Assembly: GCA_002424295.1 (NCBI GenBank)
Contig: DIQY01000027.1
Coordinates: 1 to 11,315 of the forward strand
Length of the DNA: 11,315 bases
Reading direction: 5' to 3'
Source: Ruminococcaceae bacterium UBA5450
GTDB taxonomy: Bacteria; Bacillota; Clostridia; Oscillospirales; Acutalibacteraceae
The notes under the pieces were generated by a model. The model worked only from the letters and a program-made list of their open reading frames with translations, was not told where the DNA came from and did not search any database. Positions 1 to 6,249 of this stretch are shown here, in pieces (the first letter of the stretch is position 1; each line of letters begins with the position of its first letter). Both the position numbers and the translations under genes were made by a program.

Positions 1-12
1 CTTTTTTTGCGG

Positions 13-18
13 TAGAAT
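13..18 (+). promoter_or_regulatory. Possible -10 element of prfC promoter
   Basis: TAGAAT lies about 30 bases before the GTG start of prfC, a suitable place for a -10 element. The matching -35 would fall outside the window, so this is only half a promoter and is a weak call. Confidence 0.3.
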
Positions 19-49
19 AAAATGTATTTGATTTTTCGGAGGTCACACT

Positions 50-1645
50 GTGAGCAATTATAAAGCAGAAATTAAAAAGAGACGTACTTTTGCAATTATT
101 TCGCATCCGGATGCCGGTAAAACAACGCTGACAGAAAAGTTACTTCTGTACGGAGGTGCGATTCAGCAGGCGGGCATGGTAAAAGGAAAACGCCATATGC
201 GTCACGCCGTATCCGATTGGATGGAAATTGAAAAGCAGCGCGGAATTTCCGTGACCTCTTCTGTTATGCAGTTCGAATATCACGACTACTGCATTAATAT
301 TCTGGATACGCCGGGGCATCAGGATTTTTCCGAAGATACCTACCGTACGCTGATGGCTGCTGACAGCGCCGTAATGGTCATTGACGCCGGCAAAGGCGTT
401 GAAAAGCAAACCCGAAAGCTCTTTAAGGTCTGTACGCTGCGCCATATTCCGATTTTCACTTTTATCAATAAAATGGATCGGGACGCCCGCAGCCCTTATG
501 ATCTATTGGACGAGATCGAACGGGAGCTTGGGATTAAGACCTATTCGGTCAACTGGCCGATCGGTTCGGGAAAAGAATTTAAAGGCGTTTATGACAGAGC
601 AAGCCGGAAAATTTTAACTTTTACTGCGGAAGAAACCGCAAACGGCGCACATCAGGTGGCAGAAGCAGCTAGTGACCTGAACGATTCCCGGTTAAAAGAT
701 CTTTTGGGTGAAAGTTTGCTTTCTACGCTTCAGGATGATGTTGAGCTTCTGGATGGTGCCGGTGAAGAATTTTCACTAGATGACGTCCGGGCTGGGAAGC
801 TTTCCCCTGTGTTCTTCGGTTCTGCTCTGACAAATTTCGGCGTCGAACCTTTTTTGCAGGAATTTTTAAAGATGACGACGACGCCCCTTCCGCGAGAAGC
901 TGATATTGGTCTTGTAGACCCCATGGACAACCATTTTTCTGCCTTTGTCTTTAAAATTCAGGCAAACATGAATAAGGCACACCGAGATCGTATTGCATTT
1001 ATGCGGATTTGTTCGGGAGAATTCGACCGCGGTATGGAAGTTTACCATGTACAGGGAGACCGCAAGATGAAGCTGATGGCTCCCCAGCAGCTGATGGCAG
1101 AACAGAGAGAAGTGATCGATCACGCCTATGCTGGCGATATTATCGGCGTTTTTGACCCAGGCGTCTTTTCAATCGGTGATACACTCTGCACGACCGCTAA
1201 AAAATTACGTTTTGGTGGAATTCCAACCTTTGCGCCCGAACATTTTGCCAGAGTTTCTCCCAAAGATACCATGAAGCGCAAACAATTTGTAAAAGGAATT
1301 TCTCAGATTGCGCAAGAAGGTGCTATCCAGGTTTTTCAGGAACTAAACGGCAGCATGGAAGAAGTCATCGTCGGCGTAGTAGGCGTTCTGCAATTTGACG
1401 TATTAGAGTATCGTCTGGAAAACGAATACAAGGTAGATATTTATATGGAAAATCTTTCTTATGAATATATTCGTTGGATTGACGATGATGAACTCGATCC
1501 CAAAACGCTGGATCTCACCAGTGACACCAGAAGGATTCAAGATCTAAAAGGGCATCATCTGCTTTTGTTTTCCAGTGAATGGAATATTCGCTGGGCAAAT
1601 GAGCACAACAAGGGACTTACCCTCAGCGAATTTGGAAAAGCTTAA
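50..1645 (+). CDS. prfC: Peptide chain release factor 3 (RF3), translational GTPase
   Basis: RF3 is the cytoplasmic class II release factor. As a GTPase it removes RF1 or RF2 from the ribosome after peptide release, so the factors recycle. All GTPase motifs are visible: G1 SHPDAGKTT at residues 18-26, G2 RGISVTS around 64-70, G3 DTPGH at 86-90, G4 NKMD at 140-143 and G5 GSA at 257-259. An EF-G-like domain II covers roughly 295-385 and the RF3 C-terminal domain roughly 390-525. The length of 531 residues matches the usual size of about 530. The switch-region sequence and length fit RF3 rather than EF-G or TetM-type proteins. The start is GTG at 50, supported by GGAGGT at 38-43 six bases upstream. 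The gene stands alone, is convergent with the Lrp-type gene, and is followed by its own terminator. RF3 is non-essential where studied and is absent from many bacteria. Confidence 0.96.
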   Translation: MSNYKAEIKKRRTFAIISHPDAGKTTLTEKLLLYGGAIQQAGMVKGKRHMRHAVSDWMEIEKQRGISVTSSVMQFEYHDYCINILDTPGHQDFSEDTYRTLMAADSAVMVIDAGKGVEKQTRKLFKVCTLRHIPIFTFINKMDRDARSPYDLLDEIERELGIKTYSVNWPIGSGKEFKGVYDRASRKILTFTAEETANGAHQVAEAASDLNDSRLKDLLGESLLSTLQDDVELLDGAGEEFSLDDVRAGKLSPVFFGSALTNFGVEPFLQEFLKMTTTPLPREADIGLVDPMDNHFSAFVFKIQANMNKAHRDRIAFMRICSGEFDRGMEVYHVQGDRKMKLMAPQQLMAEQREVIDHAYAGDIIGVFDPGVFSIGDTLCTTAKKLRFGGIPTFAPEHFARVSPKDTMKRKQFVKGISQIAQEGAIQVFQELNGSMEEVIVGVVGVLQFDVLEYRLENEYKVDIYMENLSYEYIRWIDDDELDPKTLDLTSDTRRIQDLKGHHLLLFSSEWNIRWANEHNKGLTLSEFGKA

Positions 1646-1654
1646 TTTTTTGAG

Positions 1655-1699
1655 AGAGCGGCTTATTTCTTTTTTTAAAAAGAAGAGCTGCTCTTTTTT
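1655..1699 (+). terminator. Intrinsic terminator of prfC
   Basis: Ten bases after the prfC stop, AGAGCGGCT at 1655-1663 pairs with AGCTGCTCT at 1686-1694 (one G-T pair). A T-rich/A-rich inner stem extends the hairpin, and a run of six T follows at 1694-1699. This is a classical rho-independent terminator for the + strand. Confidence 0.8.
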
Positions 1700-1762
1700 G
1701 ATTTAAAAAGCCACCTGATACAAAATATTTGAAAGTTTTTAAATTTTAACTCTGTTATTCCG

Positions 1763-1791
1763 TTTTCATTAAAAATCTGATAGGATATAGA
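1763..1791 (+). promoter_or_regulatory. Possible sigma-A promoter for the small interrupted frame
   Basis: TTTTCA at 1763-1768 and TATAGA at 1786-1791 are separated by exactly 17 bases. Each matches consensus at four of six positions. The predicted start of transcription, near 1798, is about 36 bases before the ATG at 1834. The region is very AT-rich, so chance matches are easy. Confidence 0.35.
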
Positions 1792-1833
1792 CATTCTAAA
1801 ATGAAATGGATCAAATGGCAGGAGGCAAATGAA

Positions 1834-2010
1834 ATGATTATTTTAAAACCTGACAATGCAGACTGCTATGCAACAGAGGAATAAGATTTGCTGCAAGGCT
1901 CTAAGATTGGTCCCGCCTATGATCACTCCAAAGAGTATCCTCATTCCATTGGAGATATTGAACGGTATGACCGAATCTGCCCCGAATTAAGCTCTCCCCG
2001 ATTTTCCTAA
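1834..2010 (+). pseudogene. Small reading frame interrupted by an in-frame TAA
   Basis: An ATG at 1834 sits eight bases after a perfect AGGAGG (1820-1825). It reads MIILKPDNADCYATEE (16 residues) and then meets TAA at 1882-1884. The same frame stays open for 41 more codons (starting DLLQGSKIGPAYDHSKEYPH and ending SSPRF S) to TAA at 2008-2010. The second part is polar and protein-like, and is followed 14 bases later by a strong terminator. A TTG at 1888 with AGAGGA at 1875-1880 could restart translation. I do not recognise either part as a known family. It could be a decayed small gene, a 16-residue peptide with unrelated downstream sequence, or two coupled mini-genes. A different frame also offers a 40-codon ORF (1868-1990), but it has no ribosome binding site. 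Confidence 0.35.
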
Positions 2011-2024
2011 AATAAAAAGCATAC

Positions 2025-2063
2025 AAAAAAGCGTCCATTCTAAATCAGAATGGACGCTTTTTT
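2025..2063. terminator. Strong bidirectional intrinsic terminator
   Basis: A perfect 17-bp inverted repeat: AAAAAAGCGTCCATTCT at 2025-2041 and its complement at 2047-2063, with the 5-base loop AAATC. Six A on one side and six T on the other give a U-tract in both directions. It can end + strand transcripts from the small frame and - strand transcripts from the Lrp-type gene, fitting its place between convergent units. Confidence 0.92.
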
Positions 2064-2190
2064 GTGGCATCTCTGCCACCCGCACTTATCTTATCATCCC
2101 AACAAAAATAAGATAAACCGCTCCCGTCACACGAAGGTGACAGTATATAAAGGCGAAGATTTTATCTCTGCTTAACATGCAGATTTCGCC
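2064..2190 (-). ncRNA. Candidate structured RNA or structured 3' UTR downstream of the Lrp-type gene
   Basis: Four hairpins follow one another between the Lrp-type stop codon and the bidirectional terminator. In - strand order: GGCGAA/TTCGCC (2185-2190 with about 2151-2156) enclosing TCTGC/GCAGA; GTCAC/GTGAC (2126-2130 with 2137-2141) whose loop contains UUCG; a 9-bp TTATCTTAT/ATAAGATAA stem (2086-2094 with 2108-2116) with a 13-base loop; and GTGGCA-GAGA-TGCCAC (2064-2079). On the - strand the last has a GNRA tetraloop, which on the + strand would be the ordinary UCUC; this favours - strand RNA. No promoter of its own is clear, so it may be the 3' UTR of the Lrp-type mRNA. I could not match it to a riboswitch or small RNA family that I know. 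Confidence 0.45.
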
Positions 2191-2199
2191 GAAAAAAAC

Positions 2200-2670
2200 T
2201 TATAAATGACTTTTATCAGCGCTTTTTAATATGAGATGAACGCCACGAGACTCCACCGGTGTAGAAAAAACAATCTGTGTAGAAGTGGAACCAAATTTCT
2301 GCAGCTGACCAATAAAAGTATCCAGCTCTGAGGTGCTCGGATATGCCACTTTAATCAGCATAGAGTAATCTCCAGTTACGCAATCGCACTCCAACACATT
2401 TGGACATGCACTAATAAAAGGATAAAATTCCGGCTTTTGAGAAGGACTCATTTCCAAATTAATATAGGCTTTGATATGATAGCCTAGTTTAATGGGATCA
2501 ACAACCGCTCGATATCCTTTTATGATCCCTTGCTTTTCCAATTTTTCAATTCTTGCCGAAATTGCAGGAGCAGAAAGAAACACTTTTTTTGTCAGAGACT
2601 TTACCGGGATTCGTGCATCCTCCTGCAAAGATTCCAACAGAGTAACATCGATCTTATCCAAATTCATCAT
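2200..2670 (-). CDS. Lrp/AsnC-family transcriptional regulator
   Basis: A DNA-binding regulator of the leucine-responsive / feast-famine family. Such proteins form dimers and larger assemblies and usually answer to an amino acid. An N-terminal AsnC-type helix-turn-helix covers about residues 5-52 (LDKIDVTLLESLQEDARIPV, then SAPAISARIEKLEKQGIIKG). A RAM ligand-binding/oligomerisation domain covers about 66-142, with the typical GDYSMLIKV segment at 100-108. At 156 residues it has the family's normal length. The frame is open to a TTG at 2700, but that codon lacks a ribosome binding site. I chose ATG 2670; ATG 2667 is equally possible, and the upstream GGA is weak for both. It is convergent with prfC and downstream of the GIY-YIG gene. 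A hairpin in its leader may control it. The ligand and targets cannot be read from sequence; the nearby dpp operon is a plausible but unproven target. Confidence 0.93.
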   Translation of the reverse strand: MMNLDKIDVTLLESLQEDARIPVKSLTKKVFLSAPAISARIEKLEKQGIIKGYRAVVDPIKLGYHIKAYINLEMSPSQKPEFYPFISACPNVLECDCVTGDYSMLIKVAYPSTSELDTFIGQLQKFGSTSTQIVFSTPVESRGVHLILKSADKSHL

Positions 2671-2706
2671 CTCAATTCCATGAAAACTTATTTCCCGCAA
2701 TAGAAA

Positions 2707-2736
2707 AGGACACGTGCCCCTTGTGGCACGCGTCCT
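2707..2736 (-). promoter_or_regulatory. Hairpin in the Lrp-type leader (attenuator, operator or upstream terminator)
   Basis: AGGACaCGTGCC at 2707-2718 pairs with GGCACGcGTCCT at 2725-2736, a 12-position stem with one internal mismatch and a 6-base loop. Read on the - strand it is followed by CCTTTTCT, a short U-tract, so it resembles an intrinsic terminator. It lies between the likely promoter and the start codon. It could be a leader attenuator, an inverted-repeat operator for autoregulation, or the terminator of the upstream GIY-YIG transcript, which otherwise has no clear terminator. Confidence 0.6.
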
Positions 2737-2748
2737 TGCGTGATATTT

Positions 2749-2779
2749 ATATTATGTAACAACTTTCTTTAAAAAGCAA
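2749..2779 (-). promoter_or_regulatory. Possible promoter of the Lrp-type gene
   Basis: On the - strand TTGCTT (2774-2779) and TAATAT (2749-2754) are 19 bases apart, longer than the ideal 17. They lie in very AT-rich DNA. Transcription would start near 2742, giving a leader of about 70 bases that contains the hairpin at 2707-2736. Confidence 0.35.
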
Positions 2780-2865
2780 GTCTTTTTTGAAATTTTTCTT
2801 TATTTTGTTTCATAAAGAATAATTTTTTAATAAGTCAGCAAAATTTTTTTTCAAAATTATGCATT

Positions 2866-3120
2866 TTATTTTACATGACGCACCAGTTCCAACTTTTTTG
2901 CTCGAGGCATTTGTTTAATTTCACACTCACGCTGCATTGCTTCTCGGCGGCTTGAAAAGCATTCCTGATAAACAAGTTTTACCGGTCTCCGAGTGCGCGT
3001 ATATTTGGCTCCTTTTCCGTCCTGATGCGTTTTTACACGAGCTAACAAATGATTTGTCCACCCAGTATAAAGTGTTCCATCTGAGCAGAGAAGAATGTAC
3101 GTCCAATTCTTTTCTTCCAT
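2866..3120 (-). CDS. GIY-YIG domain protein, UPF0213 / YhbQ-YazA type
   Basis: A compact single-domain GIY-YIG nuclease-fold protein of 84 residues, close to the usual 80-100 for stand-alone members. The fold's motifs are visible: TYILLC at 7-12 in place of GIY, LYTGWTN at 17-23 for YIG, the arginine R28 with H32, the family signature GKGAKYTRTRRPVKLVY at 35-51, and glutamate E65 in the segment AMQRECEIK, the expected metal ligand. These residues suggest an intact active site. The family is related to the SLX1 and UvrC nuclease domains, but its cellular role is poorly defined. The start is ATG 3120 with AGAAGGA (3127-3133) six bases upstream. It has its own promoter at 3269-3297 and no obvious terminator before the Lrp-type gene, so partial co-transcription is possible. 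Confidence 0.92.
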   Translation of the reverse strand: MEEKNWTYILLCSDGTLYTGWTNHLLARVKTHQDGKGAKYTRTRRPVKLVYQECFSSRREAMQRECEIKQMPRAKKLELVRHVK

Positions 3121-3268
3121 AAATTTTCCTTCTGCTTTTTAGGCATGAACTTTTGCAATGACTTTTTAGAATTGCATTCATTCACTTTTATAAAATTTAA
3201 AATCTTTTCATTCCGTTCATTTTGAATTTTATTTTTTAAATCCGTCAGTTTCTATTTTTGTTTGTCTC

Positions 3269-3297
3269 ATTATAAAGGATTTTCAATGCAAAGTCAA
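3269..3297 (-). promoter_or_regulatory. Near-consensus sigma-A promoter for the GIY-YIG gene
   Basis: On the - strand TTGACT (3292-3297) and TATAAT (3269-3274) are separated by exactly 17 bases. This gives a leader of about 140 bases before ATG 3120. The -35 hexamer begins inside the U-tract of the dpp operon terminator, so the two signals are fused. Confidence 0.82.
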
Positions 3298-3333
3298 AAA
3301 AGCCGGTGTTCTCTTTGGGAGAAGCACCGGCTT
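3296..3333 (-). terminator. Intrinsic terminator of the dpp operon
   Basis: AAGCCGGTG at 3300-3308 pairs with CACCGGCTT at 3325-3333, extended by TTCTC/GAGAA (3309-3313 with 3319-3323) past one bulged base. On the - strand the stem is followed by a run of T. It lies about 36 bases after the dppF stop codon. Confidence 0.88.
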
Positions 3334-3368
3334 AAAAGCAAAAGAAGAAAAAGGGGATTTTTCAAGCT

Positions 3369-4352
3369 TTACAAATTCTGATCATCAAAACGATGACATG
3401 CAACCCAATGATTTGGCTGTACCATTCGAAGTTCCGGCGTAACCAAATCACACCCATCTACCTTTTCAAAACAGCGGCTACAAAAGCGGCAGCCTGCAGG
3501 CGGATCGATCGGACTCGGAACATCTCCTTGTAAAATAATACGCTTCCGGCGTGTTTCTGGATTCACCGAAGGAATCGCAGAAAGCAGCGCTTTCGTATAG
3601 GGATTGAGCGGGTTCGCATACAATTCATGCTTTGGCGCTATCTCCATCAATTTTCCAAGATACATAACGCCGACCCGATCACTGATATGTTTCACAACAT
3701 TTAATCCATGGGCTATAAACAGATAGGTCAACCCAAACTGATCTTTCAGATCGTCCAAAAGATTTAAGACCTGTGCCTGAATAGACACGTCCAAAGCAGA
3801 AACCGGTTCATCACAAACGATCAATTTCGGCTGAACTGCCAAGGCACGGGCAATCCCGACACGCTGCCGCTGACCACCCGAAAATTCATGCGGGTAGCGG
3901 TTACGCATATGGTTCGCCAATCCAACACAGTTGAGCAGATAGGTTACTCTGTTCTCAACTTCATTATCCGGAAGCAAATGATTAATGTGAATTGGCTCCG
4001 CAATAATATCTCCTACCGTCATACGAGGGTTCAGAGAAGCATACGGATCCTGAAAAATCAACTGAATGTCCTTGCAGTATTCCCGACGCTCCCTTGGCTT
4101 CATTGCCGTCAATTCTTTTCCCTCAAAGAAAATCTTTCCTTCGGAAGGCGTATAAAGATTTACCAACATTTTTCCAATTGTCGTCTTTCCACAGCCGGAC
4201 TCTCCTACCAAACCGAAAGCTTCGCCTTTATGGATCTGAAAAGAAACATCGTCAACAGCTTTCAGCACCGAAGTAGGACGTCCAAAGAAATTGGTATCGA
4301 CAACAAACCGCTTGGAAAGATGCTGTACATCAATCAAGACTTCATCTGTCAT
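3369..4352 (-). CDS. dppF: Dipeptide/oligopeptide ABC importer, ATP-binding protein DppF
   Basis: One of the two cytoplasmic ATPases that power the peptide importer. Walker A GESGCGKT is at 50-57, the Q-loop glutamine at 101 (IFQDP), the ABC signature SGGQ at 158-161, Walker B LIVCDEP at 177-183, the D-loop SALD at 185-188 and the H-loop histidine at 215. The oligopeptide-transporter C-terminal region has cysteines 288, 294, 301 and 319, plus 291. The residue after the H-loop histidine is Gly rather than the usual Asp (AHGL). The length of 327 is normal. The start ATG overlaps the dppD stop as ATGA, and AGGAGG at 4360-4365 lies seven bases upstream, so translation is probably coupled. It is the last gene of the operon. 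The signature SGGQ and position after dppD favour DppF over DppD. An OppF role with longer peptides cannot be excluded. Confidence 0.94.
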   Translation of the reverse strand: MTDEVLIDVQHLSKRFVVDTNFFGRPTSVLKAVDDVSFQIHKGEAFGLVGESGCGKTTIGKMLVNLYTPSEGKIFFEGKELTAMKPRERREYCKDIQLIFQDPYASLNPRMTVGDIIAEPIHINHLLPDNEVENRVTYLLNCVGLANHMRNRYPHEFSGGQRQRVGIARALAVQPKLIVCDEPVSALDVSIQAQVLNLLDDLKDQFGLTYLFIAHGLNVVKHISDRVGVMYLGKLMEIAPKHELYANPLNPYTKALLSAIPSVNPETRRKRIILQGDVPSPIDPPAGCRFCSRCFEKVDGCDLVTPELRMVQPNHWVACHRFDDQNL

Positions 4353-5326
4353 ACCTGCGCCTCCTCTTTCTGATCATACAGGAAACAGCGCACCTTATGT
4401 CCATTCATTTCCTGAAGCTCCGGCATCTCTTTCCGGCAGCGCTCCATACAGCGTTCACAGCGGTCACTGAACGGGCAGCCGGAAGGCATATGCAGCGGAT
4501 TCGGAACCATCCCTTTGATCATATAAAGCGGCTCTTTGCTCTCGTCTTCCAATCTCGGAATTGATTTGAGCAGCCCAAGCGTATATGGATGCAGAGGCTT
4601 TTCAAACAATTCTTTTACATCAGCCTCTTCCACAACTTGGCCGCAGTACATGACAAGCACTCGATCAGCAGTTTCGGCAACCACACCGAGGTCATGCGTA
4701 ATCAGAAGCACCGCCATATGGAATTTATCCCGCATCTGTTTGAGCAGATCCAGGATCTGTGCCTGAATGGTCACATCCAAAGCCGTTGTCGGTTCATCGG
4801 CAATCAGCAATTCCGGATCGCAGGAAAGTGCCATTGCGATCATCACTCTTTGGCGCATACCACCGCTCATCTGGTGCGGATAATCGTTAAAACGGTCTGC
4901 CGGACTTGGGATTCCTACAGTCTCCAGCATCTTAATCGCACGTTTTTTAGCCTCTTCTTTGGAGATTTTCATGTGCGTCAAAATACTCTCCGTAATCTGA
5001 TCGCCTACCCGGTACACCGGATTCAAGCTAGTCATCGGCTCCTGGAAAATCATGCTGATTTTGTCTCCGCGGATTTTCTGCATCTCTTTTTGAGAAAGCT
5101 TCAAAAGATCTTGTCCGTTGTAAATAATTTCACCGGCAGCAATTTCGCCAGGGCTTCTGATCAATCCCATAATTGACAGAGAGGAAACGCTTTTTCCGGA
5201 GCCGGATTCTCCAACGATGGCGAGAATTTCTCCCTGATCCACCTGATAACTTATGTTATTAACCGCTTTGACCGTGCCGCGTTTCATATGAAATTCCGTC
5301 ACTAAGTTTTTTACTTCTAGCAGCAT
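4349..5326 (-). CDS. dppD: Dipeptide/oligopeptide ABC importer, ATP-binding protein DppD
   Basis: The partner ATPase of DppF. From the chosen start, Walker A GESGSGKS is at 39-46, the Q-loop glutamine at 95 (IFQEP), the signature SGGM at 154-157, Walker B LLIADEP at 173-179, and the H-loop histidine at 211 in THDL. The C-terminal tail carries cysteines 284, 290, 293, 297 and 314 in the pattern GCPFxxRC...C...C. The frame extends to a GTG at 5332, but the only ribosome binding site (GAGG, 5334-5337) is correctly spaced, seven bases, for ATG 5326 and too close to the GTG. That gives 325 residues. The ribosome binding site overlaps the dppC stop codon, and the gene's own stop overlaps the dppF start by four bases. 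Both point to translational coupling and equal amounts of the two ATPases. Confidence 0.94.
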   Translation of the reverse strand: MLLEVKNLVTEFHMKRGTVKAVNNISYQVDQGEILAIVGESGSGKSVSSLSIMGLIRSPGEIAAGEIIYNGQDLLKLSQKEMQKIRGDKISMIFQEPMTSLNPVYRVGDQITESILTHMKISKEEAKKRAIKMLETVGIPSPADRFNDYPHQMSGGMRQRVMIAMALSCDPELLIADEPTTALDVTIQAQILDLLKQMRDKFHMAVLLITHDLGVVAETADRVLVMYCGQVVEEADVKELFEKPLHPYTLGLLKSIPRLEDESKEPLYMIKGMVPNPLHMPSGCPFSDRCERCMERCRKEMPELQEMNGHKVRCFLYDQKEEAQV

Positions 5327-5333
5327 TGTCACG

Positions 5334-5337
5334 CCTC
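5334..5337 (-). promoter_or_regulatory. Ribosome binding site deciding the dppD start
   Basis: GAGG on the - strand, seven bases before ATG 5326 and overlapping the TGA of dppC (5336-5338). It rules against the GTG at 5332 and suggests that ribosomes ending dppC feed dppD. Confidence 0.65.
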
Positions 5338-6244
5338 AATTCTTTCTGGATTTCGGATCAAGCGCATCCCTAAGGCCATCTCCAAGCAAGTTAAATGCAA
5401 GCACGGTAATCGTGATCGCAAGGCCTGGAAAAATCAGCATATAAGGAAACTGCAAGATCATTCCGCGAGCTCTTCCCAGCATATCGCCCCATTCTGCCAA
5501 AGGCGGCTGTACGCCTAAGCCTAAAAAGCCCAAGGCGGCTGTATCCAGCACTGCGGAAGAAATACCCAAAGTTGCACGAACAACAATGGAAGAAGTTACA
5601 TTCGGTAAAATATGGCGGAAAATGATTCGTCCATCCTTATCACCAATTACGCGAGCCGCCTGCACATAATCATTTTCTTTTACGGAAAGAATCTGGCTGC
5701 GGACAATTCGCGCATATTCCGGAATGGAAACCAGCCCGATTGCAATAACAGCCTTGTCAATTCCTTTTCCTAAAGCAGCCATAAATGCGATTGCCAGCAG
5801 GATAGAGGGAATACTCAGCATAATATCCATAAAACGCATGATAACCGCATCAATTTTTCCGCCGCGATAACCGGCAATTGCACCCAGTACAACACCGATC
5901 ACTAAGCTGATCGTAACAGCTGCCAAACCAACAGAAAGACTAATCTGCGTTCCGACAAGGATACGTGCAAAAATATCGCGTCCATTCTGGTCTGTTCCGC
6001 AGATATGTGCTGGACTTGGCCATAGTTTTGCCTGTGAAAGGTCCTGATCATAAGGATCATACGGTAAAATTTTAGGGAAAATCGCGGTCGTTACCGCAAT
6101 CAATACTAAAGCAGCAATTACAAAAAGACTGATCATCGCTGCGCGGTTCTCTTTCAGAGAATCCCACATGCTGCGCCACAAGGATTCAGGCTTTTCAAGA
6201 ATCTCCGTAGAAGCGGCCGTTTCAGAAGTTCGTCGTTTTTTCAT
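5336..6244 (-). CDS. dppC: Dipeptide/oligopeptide ABC importer, permease DppC
   Basis: One of two membrane subunits forming the translocation channel with DppB. From ATG 6244 it has 302 residues, as expected. A charged N-terminal tail precedes the first membrane segment (about 37-57). The extracellular OppC N-terminal motif CGTDQNGRD is at about 82-90. Further membrane segments lie near 100-125, 137-157, 162-175, 220-240 and 268-288. The EAA coupling loop that contacts the ATPases (YVQAARVIGDKDGRI into RHILPN) spans about 193-215. A TTG at 6253 is in frame, but the AAGAAGG ribosome binding site (6254-6260) touches it directly and is nine bases from ATG 6244, so the ATG is preferred. It follows the dppB stop by five bases. 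Confidence 0.93.
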   Translation of the reverse strand: MKKRRTSETAASTEILEKPESLWRSMWDSLKENRAAMISLFVIAALVLIAVTTAIFPKILPYDPYDQDLSQAKLWPSPAHICGTDQNGRDIFARILVGTQISLSVGLAAVTISLVIGVVLGAIAGYRGGKIDAVIMRFMDIMLSIPSILLAIAFMAALGKGIDKAVIAIGLVSIPEYARIVRSQILSVKENDYVQAARVIGDKDGRIIFRHILPNVTSSIVVRATLGISSAVLDTAALGFLGLGVQPPLAEWGDMLGRARGMILQFPYMLIFPGLAITITVLAFNLLGDGLRDALDPKSRKN

Positions 6245-6249
6245 CGCGG

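Noticed and set aside
2025..2120. T-box-like reading (GGGTGGCA followed by a GCGTCC terminator stem on the - strand)
   Set aside because: The T-box core UGGNACCGCG is absent, and no aminoacyl-tRNA or amino acid gene lies downstream; the next gene is convergent prfC.
2131..2136. ACGA in a hairpin loop, suggesting a guanidine-II (mini-ykkC) riboswitch
   Set aside because: That class needs two hairpins each with an ACGR tetraloop ahead of a gene; here there is one, the loop is six bases, and no gene follows in that direction.
2927..3181. An 84-codon frame overlapping the GIY-YIG gene on the same strand
   Set aside because: It is the same DNA in another phase; the overlapping GIY-YIG frame has all the family motifs and the ribosome binding site.
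4589..5176. A 195-codon open frame on the + strand opposite dppD
   Set aside because: Antisense shadow of a conserved ATPase; no domain and no translation signals.
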